A stretch of DNA of 64,000 nt from Spiroplasma endosymbiont of Dioctria linearis (GTDB lineage Bacteria > Bacillota_I > Bacilli_A > Mycoplasmatales > Mycoplasmataceae). A program made the position numbers and the translations under genes. Positions 1-9,864 of this stretch are shown piece by piece; positions within the stretch are counted from its first letter, which is position 1, and each line of letters opens with the position of its first letter. The stretch covers positions 620,001 through 684,000 of the forward strand of contig NZ_OZ034984.1 in assembly GCF_964030865.1 (NCBI RefSeq), given 5' to 3'. The notes beneath the pieces are model-generated. The model saw only the letters and a program-made list of their open reading frames with translations, had not been told where the DNA came from and searched no databases.

Positions 1-293
1 TGATGTCTTTCAAATTTATCATCTACAGAACTAACCATTATTGCTGATTCTCTATTATCAACCATACCATTTAAATTTGTAACAGTAATAAGTCCCTCTT
101 TTAATAATTTTGATAAGAAAAATGGATCAATTTGAGAAAGTACACCATATTCTAATCTTTTTAAATAACCATATCCAGTAATTTTTGCATCAATAAGTTT
201 ATATTCTCTTATTATATTTTGAATTTGTTGGTCAATATCTTCCCCATTCTCCAAAAAAATAACTAATAAATTTGATTTTTCTTTTACTAACAT
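1..293 (-). CDS. PPC/DUF296-domain protein, 3' part cut by window edge
   Basis: The first 97 codons of a gene running off the left edge are visible. The start ATG at 293 follows a strong GGGGGAAGGA Shine-Dalgarno site. The protein begins MLVKEKSNLLVIFLENGED and continues with an I-T-G-Y-G-Y turn near residue 40. The hydrophobic strand, the L-x-x-G-E-D motif and the glycine-rich turn are the pattern of the PPC/DUF296 fold, a trimeric domain found alone in bacteria and with AT-hooks in plant DNA-binding proteins. What it binds in bacteria is unclear. It starts 17 bases after the stop of the VWA gene, so it is probably the last gene seen of the ravA-viaA operon. Family assignment is from pattern only. 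Confidence 0.6.
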   Translation of the reverse strand, partial: MLVKEKSNLLVIFLENGEDIDQQIQNIIREYKLIDAKITGYGYLKRLEYGVLSQIDPFFLSKLLKEGLITVTNLNGMVDNRESAIMVSSVDDKFERH

Positions 294-309
294 TCTTATT
301 TCCTTCCCC

Positions 310-1977
310 CTATTGATTAACTTGTTGCTTCTTATTTTCTAATTCTTTTAATTTTTGTTTTTGTTTTGTTAGTTTTTTTGCCTTTGGATCATCTAAATGT
401 TTTTCTCTAAAACGTTTTTTATCTCTAATTGTATTTAAGTTATTAATTTGCTCGCTACGATATGCAACTTCTTCATCTTTTAATTCTCTTAAATCTCTTA
501 AAGTTTCATTTAATGATTTAACAATTTGATTTGTGGCAAAAGGATCATTTGGATCATAATACATAATATTATCAAATATTTCTTGTGTTTCAACATTTGG
601 CATTGTTCCTACTATTAGAGAATGAAATCTATTATAGTTTTCCTTTAAATCTGCAATTTTTGCTCTTGTTGAATTTGGAAGAGTTTCCATCATAAAATCT
701 GAAATAAATAATAAGTCAGCTCTTTTAAAATCTTCTGAGTGCATCTTTTCTATAATTTTTTCAAAGGCAGGTTTGGCGTTAGTTTTACCATAAAAAGATT
801 TAGCTAAAAACTCTAACATTTTTTGAATATTTACATTTTTACCATTAATGGTAAATTCTTCAACATGTTGATTTGCAAAGTTTACAAAGATTAAATCCCT
901 ATATTCTTTCAAAGCAACTTTCGATATGGCAATTGATAATGCTTTTGCAATATATTCACCAGCACCTTCCATAGAACTTGATGTATCAATACAAATTATA
1001 AATTTTCCTTGTTCTAATGGTATTGGTGCTTCATATTCTACTTCTTCAATTTCATGTTCAATGACTCTTTCATTTGATTCAAATAAAAAAGTTTGAAGTT
1101 GTGATTCCACAAATTTCTTATAAAATATAATTTCTAATTCCTCGTCAAATAGACTTGCAAATTCCATTGGAAGCAATCTTTCAAGATCTTTTGAAACAGT
1201 TAGTCCTACAATTTCTTCTGGGTTATATGGTAATTTAACTTCTGTTGGATATGTAACAACTTGTTCTGTTATATTTATTTCCATTAAATCATCTTCACCA
1301 TTTAATCGCCCTAACATCTCAGCTATCATTAAAATTGAAGGATCTTTATATAAGAAGTCTGCAAATCTAGCTATTGATTCAATGTTTTGATTTCTCAGTT
1401 CGTCTTCAATATTGGCTACTTTTCCAAAAACATCATACATTGTTTTATAAATTTTTGCATATTTTCCATAATTTTTGATTATTGAATATATTTCAACTAA
1501 ATAGTTATATCTTAAATCCTCCACAGCTTTCATTCTATAGTCAACAATTCTCTTCGTTAACATAAAAGTTCAAGTTTTAAAAAACTCAGTCAATCAATCT
1601 CTACCTTTTAACTCTAAATACCCATTATCAATTTTTCAACTCATTGTATCAATATATGTTGAAAAAGGAGAATCAAACTCGACTAATTTATTTTGAATAA
1701 GTCTTAAATTCTGAGCAAAACTTACTTCATCATAGTATTCAGAAATATAATTATAATAAATTATTTCTTTTCTAATTGGTTCAGGAAGTTTTATTTGTCT
1801 TATTGTAGACAAATTTGAAGCTGAATAAAAATTATTAATTTTATCATCTAATTGTTCAGCTGCATATTCATGATTTTTTTTAAATGTTAAAAACTCACTA
1901 TTATGAATATCTTTTCGTCTAAGTTTTTCAATCTCTTTTTTGATTTCACTTACTGGTTTTTCTAAGTCAAATTTCAT
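310..1977 (-). CDS. viaA: VWA-domain protein, ViaA-like partner of RavA
   Basis: A 555-residue protein, read through TGA codons as Trp. The N-terminal 300 residues are helical and charged. A von Willebrand A domain starts near residue 330 with the metal-site motif D-T-S-S-S (FIICIDTSSSMEG), and an ISDF strand follows later. The tail is very Lys/Glu rich and probably coiled coil. In the RavA-ViaA family the VWA protein is the cofactor of a MoxR-type AAA+ ATPase and together they act as a membrane-linked chaperone system. That matches the gene directly upstream (18-base gap), which encodes the ATPase. The order ATPase then VWA is the usual one. The symbol is given by domain and context; sequence identity to E. 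coli ViaA would be low. Confidence 0.75.
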
Positions 1978-1995
1978 AATAGTTTCCTTCTTTAC

Positions 1996-3561
1996 TTAAA
2001 TTTCTAATTTAAAGTCTAAATCATCAATTGGATTTTTTTGATTATTATTTTTTTCGTTTAGTTTAAATTGCTTTTCTAATTCAGCTTCTTGTTCCAATTG
2101 TTTTTTAGTCTTTGCATCGAATGCTTGCGCAATTTTTTCATCATAAATTTCTTCAAAGAAAATACAATTCATATTCATATATTTTTTATACTCTTTAAAC
2201 ATTTTTGCTGACAATGCTTTATATTTAGTTTCAAGTTCAACAATATTATCTGCTAAATTATTCATTTGTTGATTAAATTCATTTGGACTTTCATTTTGTA
2301 ATAAGTATTTTTTGTTTTCATTTACAAAAAGAATCTGATCTGCTTTATAAGCTTTAACTAATGTTTTTTGACTTCCTGAATATTTATTTAAATTTACTCC
2401 AAAATGTAAATCAATTTCAAATGACTCATTTGTTAAATTTCTTATTTTATTTCAATCCGCTGCAGATATAAAACAAATTTTATAGCTATCTCCACCATCT
2501 GTAAAATTAATAAAATAGTATGTTCCATTAATTGCACCTTTAAATGGATCAGTATATGGTGTTAATCTTAAAAATTGTGCTTCAACTTGACCAATTTGTG
2601 AGTTTACTAAATCAATTTGATTCATTAAGTTTTTCTTTTCATTTCTTCATTCTAAACCAAATTGTTCCAAAAATGTATTAAAGAAAATTTCAGAATACTG
2701 CTTTTCTTGTTCTTCGTTATCTCAAATACAGTATGGAATTACAAATAAATCAGCAATATCAGTTTCTGATCTTCCATTATAAAATGCACTTGTTTTCATT
2801 AACCCTGATATTTTTTTTCAACGTCTATCAGAAATATAAGCTTCTCCATTTGTTTCTTTTAATATTTTTTTTCTAAAATAATGAATAAAGTCTAAAGTTT
2901 TTCTACTAATTTTTACTTGTTTTGATTGTTTTTTTCAGATTTCCAATTCTTGAATTGTAAGTTGAAGTTTTGGATCTACATCAACGTCAAGTGATGATTC
3001 ACCATCTAAAAGTTGCTCAAAATTATCATCACTTTTTAAACCTTCAGCTATAAATCTAATAATAAAACGGTCAAATAAAGCTTCCAATCCTTCACCTTCT
3101 GCAGGTAATTCATTTGAAGCTGAAATTAATAGTTTCAATGGAACTTTTATATCTGTTCCACCATTTCTAAAAAGCTTCTCATTAATAATTGTCAATAATG
3201 TATTTTGAATACTTGGTCCAGCTTTTCAAATTTCATCTAAAAAACCAACATTTGAAGCAGGTAGATAATTTTCAACAACTCTAACATATTTACCTTCTTT
3301 TAGTAATCTTAAGTCAATTGGTCCATAGATTTCTTCTGGAGTTGAAAATTTACTCATTAAGTATTCAAAATTAGTACCACCCTTAATAGCAAATTTTAAT
3401 CTACGCGAAATTAGTGATTTGGCAATACCTGGTTTACCTAAAAGGAAAATTGACTCCTCTCCTAAAAGAGCTAACATTGCTAATCTAAATATTGTTTCTT
3501 TTTCATAAACTTGAAATGAAATTGCTTTTATTAATTTTTTAATTCTTTCTGTAATATCCAT
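1996..3561 (-). CDS. ravA: MoxR/RavA-family AAA+ ATPase
   Basis: A 521-residue AAA+ protein. Walker A is G-K-P-G-I-A-K-S at residues 42-49. Walker B follows about 65 residues later (VGFLDEIWKAGPSIQN), where the typical MoxR sequence has FLDEIWKA. An arginine-rich sensor region contains LFDRFIIR. The C-terminal half carries a long helical and coiled-coil region ending in an acidic tail, as in RavA. The start ATG at 3561 has GAGGGAAA upstream and lies about 20 bases from a TATAAT. The gene is followed after 18 bases by the VWA partner gene. Known RavA proteins are hexameric ATPases that remodel targets with ViaA; targets in Mollicutes are unknown. The reading frame is intact once TGA is read as Trp. 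Confidence 0.8.
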
Positions 3562-3584
3562 AAAATTTCCCTCTAATACATATT

Positions 3585-3590
3585 ATTATA
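3585..3590 (-). promoter_or_regulatory. -10 element of the ravA-viaA operon
   Basis: A perfect TATAAT on the minus strand about 24 bases before the ravA ATG. No convincing -35 hexamer is visible, which is common in Mollicutes. Transcription would start near 3578. Confidence 0.5.
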
Positions 3591-3624
3591 AAACATTAAG
3601 CCTCTTTTTAAAAGAGTTGTTGGC

Positions 3625-4992
3625 CTAATTCTCAAATAATTCTTCTCTACGTTTTTTGTATTTATCTTTTTTAATTTTTGCTATTGACTCTTTAATATGC
3701 TTTCTTCTGATATCTTTTTTAACTTTATCTACTTCAGCTTTTCTACGTTTTTTATATCCTGGTTTTACTTTTTGACCCTTATATTTATCAATAATTTTTT
3801 TAGTTTCAACATTTACTGGTAAATTTGCATTAAATTCTTTTTTCTTTTTAACAGTATTAATTTCAACTAATTGATTATTTACCAATTTAAAGTTAGAAAA
3901 TGAAATACCCTTTGACTTTAGTTCATCAATTTGGTGTTGATTTGTAGAGTTAAATAAAACATAACTTTGGCCAGAATATTGATTTCTTCCAGTTCTACCA
4001 CTTCTGTGAATATAATAATCTAAGTCCTTTGGCAGGTCAACTGAAATAATATGACTTACTCCATCAATATCAATTCCTCTTGCCGCTACATCTGAACCTA
4101 CAATTCATTTAAAATCACCATTTTGAATTCTTTTTTGCATATTTGTTCTCTGTCTTGAGTCTAAATCTCCGTGTAACTCACCTACATTTTTAATGCCAAA
4201 TTCATTTAGTCAAGAGATAATCTCTTTTATTTGATCTTTTTTATTTAAAAAAACCATACAAACATAAGGATTAATTTCACTCACAATTGTTCTAAGAACT
4301 TCCTTATTTTCCTTATTTTTTGTTCAAACAAGAACATGCTCAATATTTTTATTAGTTGGATTTGAATCCTTATTTTCTATAAAAATGGATTTTGATAAAT
4401 ATTTTTGTAAAAAAGGTCTTAATCCTTTATTAATTGTTGCAGAAAATAAAGATACGTTTACATCCCTATTAATTTTTGAGAGCATATAGTCTACTTCTTC
4501 AATAAATCCAAGATCAAAAATCATATCACATTCATCAATTACTACATATTTTGCAGTAGTAATAAATAAATTACCTTCTTCATACATTTTTTTTAATCTT
4601 GTTGGTGTTCCAATTACAACACTAGGCTGCTTTGTTTTAACATTTTGAATTGATTTTTCAATATCATCTCCACCAACAAATAACCCAACTGTTCCCTTAT
4701 CATTTAACTTTAAAATATCTTTAGTATTTTCATAGATTTGTCTAGCAAGTTCTCTTGTTGGAGTTACTATTAAACATTGAATTTTATTTGTTTCATCATA
4801 TACAATATTATTTAATATAGGCAATAAAAAAGAATGCGTTTTTCCAGTTCCTGTGTGCGACTGAGCAATAACTGATCTATGTTTCTTTATAAGTGGAATA
4901 ACTTTCTCTTGAATTTTAGTTGGATAGACAAATCCAATTTCTTCTAAAGCATCATTAATAAATTTTTTAAAGCCAAAATCTGAAAATTTCAT
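3625..4992 (-). CDS. DEAD-box RNA helicase (DECD variant)
   Basis: A 455-residue ATP-dependent RNA helicase. The Q motif (YPTKIQEKVIP) lies near residue 25 and motif I is S-H-T-G-T-G-K-T at about 45-52. It is followed by PTRELA, motif II as D-E-C-D instead of DEAD near residue 153, SAT, and in the second RecA domain HRSGRTGR. The C-terminal 60-70 residues are extremely Lys/Arg rich (KKRRKAEVDKVKKDIRRKH), a likely RNA-binding tail. Such helicases (CshA/CshB/DeaD group) unwind mRNA or rRNA helices in ribosome assembly and decay. AGGTGA precedes the ATG, and a TATAAT lies 30 bases upstream. The frame crosses several TGA tryptophans. The DECD variant of motif II occurs in other active family members, so activity is expected. 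Confidence 0.9.
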
Positions 4993-5020
4993 ATTATTTC
5001 ACCTATTTCATACAACATAT

Positions 5021-5026
5021 ATTATA
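5021..5026 (-). promoter_or_regulatory. -10 element of the DEAD-box helicase gene
   Basis: TATAAT on the minus strand inside an AT-only stretch, 29 bases before the helicase ATG. It overlaps the region just after the trmL stop, so the helicase gene probably has its own promoter. Confidence 0.4.
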
Positions 5027-5031
5027 TATTA

Positions 5032-5550
5032 TTAATCTATATCTAGATAGTCCTCTCCCTTTTCAACTTCAACTTTTGACAGATCCAAATAATCTCATTG
5101 TCTTAAAACTTCATAAGTAGCAATTCCCACAGAGTTGGCAATATTAAGACTTCTTCCTGAACTTACCATAGGAATTCTAAAACATTTGTCCATATTATCT
5201 TTTAAAATCTTTTTTGGAATACCTGTTGATTCCTTTCCAAACATAATAAACACTTCATCATTAATTTGTTTAAATTGAAAATCACTAATTGGTTTTTTAC
5301 CATATCGAGTCATGCAAAATATATTAGCATTTGGATTGCAAGTTATAAAGTCATTTCAGTCATCATATCTTACATATTCACAACCTTCAAAATTATTAGC
5401 ACTACTTCTTACAAAATTTCTTTTATCGAAAATAAAACCAAATGGTTCAATTAAATGTAGTTTTGAATTTGTAAGTGCGCAAGTTCTCATTATAGCTCCA
5501 ACATTATCAGCAATTTCTGGTTGAAACAATACTATATTGATTTTTTTCAT
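5032..5550 (-). CDS. trmL: tRNA (cytidine/uridine-34 2'-O)-methyltransferase TrmL
   Basis: A 172-residue SPOUT methyltransferase. N-terminal KKINIVLFQPEIADNVGAIMR matches the start of the TrmL/YibK family. The knotted SAM site is formed by F-G-K-E-S-T-G-I-P and then IPMVSSGRSLNIANSVGIA, in the usual TrmL order. It methylates the ribose of the wobble base of tRNA-Leu isoacceptors in E. coli. The length is close to the usual ~155-170. AAGGAGGAC lies before the ATG. The gene follows rdgB by 12 bases on the same strand, so both are probably one transcript. The C-terminal tail is acidic (EVEKGEDYLDID). Confidence is high. Confidence 0.9.
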
Positions 5551-5562
5551 TTTTTGTCCTCC

Positions 5563-6168
5563 TTAAAAATAGTTATTCTTTTTTAAAAACTCTTTTAATA
5601 AAGTTATTGAGCGATTACGATGTGATATAGAGTTTTTTTCTTCTTTGGTCATTTGAGCAAAAGTTTTATCAAAGTTATCTGGTTTGAAAATTCTGTCATA
5701 TGCAAAACCATTTTCACCAATTTGACTATCAACAATAACTCCATTTACTATTCCTGTAAATACTTGTTCAACACCCTTATTCTTGTCAATTAGGGCAATT
5801 GAAGATGTAAAAAATGCTTTTCTATCTTCGCTTTTCATTAAATTTTCTCGCTCTAACTTTTTCAATAATAAATCATTTATTTTCATCCAATCTGTTTCTG
5901 GTTTAGCTCATCTTGCTGAATAAATTCCGGGAAAGTTATCTAAGCGTTTAATACTCAGTCCCGAATCATCTGCAACAACTACTCCCTCAACTATCTGCGA
6001 TAATGTCTTAGCTTTAAATAAAGCATTTTTCTCAAATGTTGGTTCATCTTCAGGTATATCAATTAAATCAGGAAGATCATTTAGCGATTTAATTTCCATT
6101 TCAGGAATCATTTCTTTAATCTCTTTAATTTTATTAAAATTTTGTGAAGCAAATCATAAAACGTTCAT
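5563..6168 (-). CDS. rdgB: XTP/dITP pyrophosphatase (RdgB/HAM1)
   Basis: A 201-residue house-cleaning nucleotidase that hydrolyses dITP, XTP and ITP to monophosphates and keeps deaminated purines out of DNA and RNA. The substrate loop at the N-terminus reads FASQNFNKIKEI (family pattern S/T-x-N-x-x-K-x-x-E). The catalytic region V-A-D-D-S-G-L and the following NFPGIYSARWA are typical. Near the C-terminus, ISHRNRSI corresponds to the family's SHR motif. The ATG at 6168 was chosen because upstream in-frame sequence is the divergent promoter. It is the first gene of the rdgB-trmL pair and stands back to back with the LicA-like gene. Confidence 0.92.
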
Positions 6169-6200
6169 ATAAATAACTCCTTTTAGTTTCTAATTAATAT

Positions 6201-6206
6201 TATAAT
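6201..6206 (+). promoter_or_regulatory. -10 element of the LicA-like kinase gene
   Basis: TATAAT on the plus strand, 26 bases before the kinase ATG at 6233. AAGGAGTGA, a good Shine-Dalgarno site, lies between. The minus-strand rdgB promoter must lie in the same 65-base divergent spacer. Confidence 0.45.
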
Positions 6207-6232
6207 AATAATAGCAATAAGGAGTGAAATAA

Positions 6233-7024
6233 ATGAAATTTAATGGTTATACAAATAAAGTAACCCTAGAAAATGATATTTTGAAAAAAGAGTCAATACC
6301 TTTTCATGATATTTATCTAGATAAAAAAAATGAATATAATTTTTTGAAACAATTAAAGAAAACTGAGCAAGATATATTATTAACTCCATTAAAATTTTAT
6401 TGAAAAGATAATAAATTATTTTCAGAATATAAATTTTTAAGAAATTTTCAAACACTTAAAGATATTAAAATAACTAAGGAAATAATTAATAATGTAACTA
6501 ATTTAATAAAAAAACTTCATAAACTTAACTCAAAAGAATTTAAAATAAATAAATTTAATTATCATGAATTTTTAAATATTTTTAAAAATAACATTAATAA
6601 TCCATTAACTAATTTTGAACCTTATTTTAATGAAATAAATAACTATATTGATAAATTTGAAAAGTTAAATTTGGTTTTAAGTCATAATGACTTAGTCCCC
6701 GGAAATATTTTAATAAATAAAAATGAGATAATTTTAATTGATTACGACTATATTTCCTTAAATAACAAGTTCTTTGATATAGCAAGTTTTATAAGTGAAA
6801 CGTTAAATGATAATGAAGAACTAATTAGTTACTTTATAAAAAAATGTATTGAAGAAAAATTAGTAAATATTAACGAAATTGAAACTTTAAATTTAATGAT
6901 TAAATACCAAGATCTTTTATGAACATTATGATCAAATTTTATGTTTGAAAAAGAGAAACAAAAGATTTTTAAAGATATCTTTAATCATAAATTAGAGAGA
7001 TTAAAAAACAGAAAGATATACTAA
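6233..7024 (+). CDS. choline/ethanolamine kinase-like (LicA-type) phosphotransferase
   Basis: A 263-residue protein of the aminoglycoside phosphotransferase/choline kinase fold. The catalytic loop is LSHNDLVPGNILI near residue 145-157 (Brenner pattern H-x-D-x-x-x-x-N). The metal motif ILIDYDYIS follows about 15 residues later. Mollicutes LicA-like kinases phosphorylate choline for lipid or polysaccharide decoration; the substrate here is inferred only. The N-terminal lobe is short, as in other Mollicutes members. The gene is flanked by a divergent promoter and by a convergent bidirectional terminator whose stem begins just before its stop codon. Two TGA tryptophans occur (FYWKD and LLWTLW), so under the standard code it would look broken. 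Confidence 0.75.
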
Positions 7025-7038
7025 TCTTTCTGTTTTTT
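7003..7038. terminator. bidirectional Rho-independent terminator
   Basis: A 15-bp perfect stem, AAAAAACAGAAAGAT paired with ATCTTTCTGTTTTTT, around a 6-base loop. It has A/T tracts on both sides, so it can stop the plus-strand kinase gene and the minus-strand membrane protein gene. It overlaps the 3' ends of both coding regions. Confidence 0.85.
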
Positions 7039-7728
7039 TTGTCTTTGCTTTTCTTCTTTTTGATCTAATTTCTCTATTATTTTTTTCATTTTAATATTTC
7101 TTTTTAACTCTTGTTCTTGTAGTTCTTTTGTTATTTTTTCATCTAATTCTATTTTAAAATTCTTTAATTCCTCTATCTTATTTTGTTTTTTAATTAAATA
7201 AATTTGATATCTTTGAGCTCTTAATAATTTATTACTCGGTATAATTTCGCCTTTTTTATAAGCTTCTAGCACTTTTTCATAATCTTCTATTTTTTTATTT
7301 TCCTTATTTCTAAATAAAACACTTATAAAAACAAAAAATGGAGTTGCTATTATAACAAAGGCAACTATAGCAATAAATCTAACAAATATTCAAATACCTG
7401 AAGTATTCATAAAACTACCAAACAAAATTAATATAATTAATATCAAAGTAATTAAGGAACTAAAAGTAAACATATCTGCTTCATGAAATTTAAACTTATA
7501 AAATAAATACGTTATCAAAAAGCTGTATAAAAAGTATACAGTACAAATTAGTGCAACATAACCTACATTTGGATATGGCAGCTTACTTGTAAGAGAAAAA
7601 TTAAAGTCAAATCCAACACAAAATCAAATAGTTAAGCCAGGAATTATTGACTCTATAATTAATAAAAGTAAACTCTTAAAAAATGGGGTTCTTGATTCAT
7701 TAAAATTTTTAATTTGATTATTTAACAT
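7021..7728 (-). CDS. four-helix membrane protein with charged C-terminal coiled coil
   Basis: A 235-residue protein that I do not recognise. About four hydrophobic segments occupy residues 18-150 (SLLLLIIESIIPGLTIW; VGYVALICTVYFLYSFLI; LITLILIILILFGSF; IAIVAFVIIATPFFVF). They are followed by roughly 85 hydrophilic residues very rich in Lys and Glu that should form a cytoplasmic coiled coil. GGGGAAGAAC lies before the ATG. It is downstream of tRNA-Gly on the same strand and converges with the LicA-like gene. Related membrane proteins of unknown function are common in Mesoplasma and Spiroplasma. Its function is unknown. Confidence 0.7.
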
Positions 7729-7800
7729 TAGTTCTTCCCCTTTAATACTTATTATAAATATAAAATAAAAAAATCCCTTAAGGGATTTGAATTTTCATAA

Positions 7801-7874
7801 TGGAGCGGGTGAAGGGAATCGAACCCTCACAGTCAGCTTGGAAGGCTGAAGTTCTACCATTAAACTACACCCGC
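7801..7874 (-). tRNA. tRNA-Gly (anticodon UCC)
   Basis: A full cloverleaf on the minus strand. The acceptor stem GCGGGTG pairs with CACCCGC, the D arm contains TAATGGTAGA, the anticodon stem TCAGC pairs with GCTGA around the loop CTTCCAA (anticodon TCC), and the T arm is AGGGTTCGATTCCCT. The discriminator base is T and CCA is encoded. A single UCC-anticodon tRNA reading all glycine codons is usual in small Mollicutes genomes. It stands alone between two protein genes. Confidence 0.97.
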
Positions 7875-7960
7875 GTATAATCACATTAATAAATATATAT
7901 AATTACTACGCAGATGTCAATACTTTTAAAATATTTTTTACACTTTAAGATTTTATATTT

Positions 7961-8713
7961 TTAACTTATTTTTTCACTTAATGAAAAGAACAATGAAATT
8001 AATGCATAACATCTATACTTATAAAAGAAATTATTATCTTGAAAGTTAATTAACATATGTTTTTGTTCTTTAATCTCAGGTAGCTCTGATATATTACTTG
8101 GAGTAGTTATAATAAAAATTTCATTTTTGGCTTTTATTAAATACTCTAAAGCAATTACTGTAGTATCAGTATCTCTCCCAGTTAAAAGAATAACAACTAA
8201 TTCATTATGGAACTCTAAGTGTTTCCCAACTTCTAAATTTATAGAGATGTCAATTATTTTGGTTTGAATTCCAACATTGGTTAAAACATCCTCTAAAAAT
8301 TTAGCTGAATACATCGATTGATATGATGGACATATTCATACTTTCCTTCTTTCATTTATTTTACTAGCTAAATCATATAAGAAACCATCATTTTCAGTAA
8401 CTCAGTTGTTTATGACAGCTCTCATCCCTGTCATATCAGCTTCATTAGGTTGATCTGCTCTTATTTTATTTTGCATAACATTTTCATATTCTACTTTTAA
8501 TCTAATTGATAATTCTTTATATCCTTCACAATAGCAAGCTTTTGCAAATTGTGTAGCTGTAGCTAAAGAAACAAAACACATTTTGCTAATCTCGCTTTGA
8601 CTTTTAAAGACTCCAACAGATCAATCTGCTAGAATTTGTTTACCAATTAATTTAAAAGTAGTATTTTTATTGTCCTTAATTAAGTTCTCTACTCTTTCGT
8701 AAACAGACAACAT
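7961..8713 (-). CDS. MurR/RpiR-family transcriptional regulator
   Basis: A 250-residue regulator. Residues 1-80 form an RpiR-type helix-turn-helix: QSEISKMCFVSLATATQFAK is the recognition region, with the family pattern S-x-x-x-I-x-x-x-x-x-V-S-x-x-T. Residues 100-240 form a SIS-like sugar-phosphate binding domain, with VWICPSYQSMYSAKFLEDVL as the first strand and loop and ELVVILLTGRDTDTTVIAL as the second. Such proteins sense phosphosugars and control sugar uptake or catabolic genes. No sugar operon is adjacent, so the target is unknown. The gene follows miaA by 35 bases on the same strand and may share its transcript. Confidence 0.75.
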
Positions 8714-8748
8714 TATTAAGTCTCCTAACTTGTTATTCAATTTTTAAG

Positions 8749-9669
8749 TTAAAGATTTGATCTGATATATTCAATAATTTCATTAGATATGTCTTCAAAA
8801 TTTTTATAATCATGTTCAAATCATTTAACGTTATTTAATTGATTTTTGAATCAAGTTAACTGCCTTCTTGCATAATGCCTATTATTTTGTTGCATCAGTT
8901 CGATACATTTTTCATAATCTATTTCTTTTTCAAAATATTTTATGATTTCTGGACCTCCAATGCATTTTAAAGATTGGGCTCTTTTGTCAAAATTATTAGC
9001 TTTATAAGCCAATTGTATTTCTTCAAACAAACCTTTTTCTATTAAGCTAAGTACCCTATTGTTTATTTTACTATATAATTCCTCTCTTTTGGCAGATATT
9101 CCAATAATTAATAAATTATTATAAAGATACCTTTTATTGTCCTTTGTTAGTTTAGTTTTTGTTATTCCTGTTAGTTCAATAAGCTCCAAAGCTCTAATTA
9201 ATCTATATCTATTATTCATATGAATTTTTTTGGCCTCTAAACTATCTTTTAAATTTAAAAAATCTCAAATCTCCTGATTTGATTTTGTATCATATTTTTT
9301 TGCATAATTATCAATATGATCATCACTGCTAAAGTTATAATCCATTAAAACCGAATTAATATAAAGTCCTGTTCCACCAATAAGTATAGGAGTTTTTTCG
9401 TTCTCCAATACTTTTGCAATTTTTTCTCTTGCATGCTTTTGAAATTCTGCTACTGAGTAGCTCTCATTAACTTCTTTTATAGAAAGTAAATGATGTTTTA
9501 TTCCTTGCATTTCTTGTGTTGTTATTTTATTTGTTGCTATATCTGTTCCTTTAAAAATTTGAGTAGAGTCTGCGTTAATACATTCTCCATTAAATTCCTT
9601 TGCAATTTTAATTGATAGGTCTGTTTTCCCACTTGCTGTTGGTCCAACTATAACTATTATTTTATTCAT
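8749..9669 (-). CDS. miaA: tRNA dimethylallyltransferase MiaA
   Basis: A 306-residue enzyme adding a dimethylallyl group to A37 of tRNAs that read UNN codons. The P-loop is G-P-T-A-S-G-K-T at residues 9-16, followed by ECINADSTQIFKGTDIATNK (DSxQ motif), HHLLSIKE and ILIGGTGLYINSVL, all standard MiaA signatures. The second half has the tRNA-binding region NNRYRLIRALELIE and a C-terminal RHYARRQLTWFKNQ motif. The last two blocks and the true C-terminus (ending EYIRSNL) are only visible with TGA read as Trp. AAGGTAGTAATAATT precedes the ATG. A structured RNA lies immediately upstream, ending in a T run just before the ribosome binding site. Confidence 0.95.
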
Positions 9670-9697
9670 AATTATTACTACCTTTCAAAAATTGACA

Positions 9698-9819
9698 AAA
9701 AAAAATATTCCCACCCGCTATCAAATGCATGAGAAAGGAAATACTTATTTATTGAGCGGTCTTTAATATCTCACGCAAACATAAAGAATAACAAATATTC
9801 TTGGCGTCCCTAAGGACAT
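9698..9819 (-). ncRNA. unassigned structured RNA or miaA leader
   Basis: A noncoding stretch of about 36% G+C in a background near 25%, with several possible helices on the minus strand. These are GTCC(TTAG)GGAC; ACGC/GCGT enclosing an AAGAATA/TATTCTT hairpin; TGAGA/TCTCA; and CCGCT/AGCGG. The last two cross each other like a pseudoknot. TATTTCC can also pair with GGGAATA directly before a run of nine T residues, like a terminator, 30 bases before the miaA ATG. A TATAAT (9829-9824) lies just upstream. I cannot match it to SRP RNA, tmRNA, RNase P RNA or a riboswitch I know. It may be a separate small RNA or a miaA attenuator. Strand is inferred. Confidence 0.45.
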
Positions 9820-9833
9820 AATAATTATATAAT

Positions 9834-9863
9834 AAAAAAACCTTACATAAATAAGGTTTTTTT
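9834..9863 (-). terminator. Rho-independent terminator after the HNH-like gene
   Basis: A 12-bp stem AAAAAAACCTTA/TAAGGTTTTTTT with a 6-base loop. T runs on both strands make it usable in either direction. It starts one base beyond the stop codon of the histone-tailed gene. Confidence 0.8.
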
Positions 9864-9864
9864 A

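Noticed and set aside
310-1977. An apparent frameshift or pseudogene splitting the VWA gene into two pieces
   Set aside because: The break is a TGA codon in the same frame. Read as Trp, the gene is intact; the same holds for truB, infB, lon, rarA and others.
9698-9720. T-box riboswitch, because of GGGTGG near the end
   Set aside because: The required antiterminator sequence with ACCGCG is absent, and no stem I signature is present.
9698-9819. SRP RNA, tmRNA or RNase P RNA
   Set aside because: No GGAAG-containing SRP domain IV loop, no tmRNA tag or tRNA-like ends, and it is too short for RNase P RNA.
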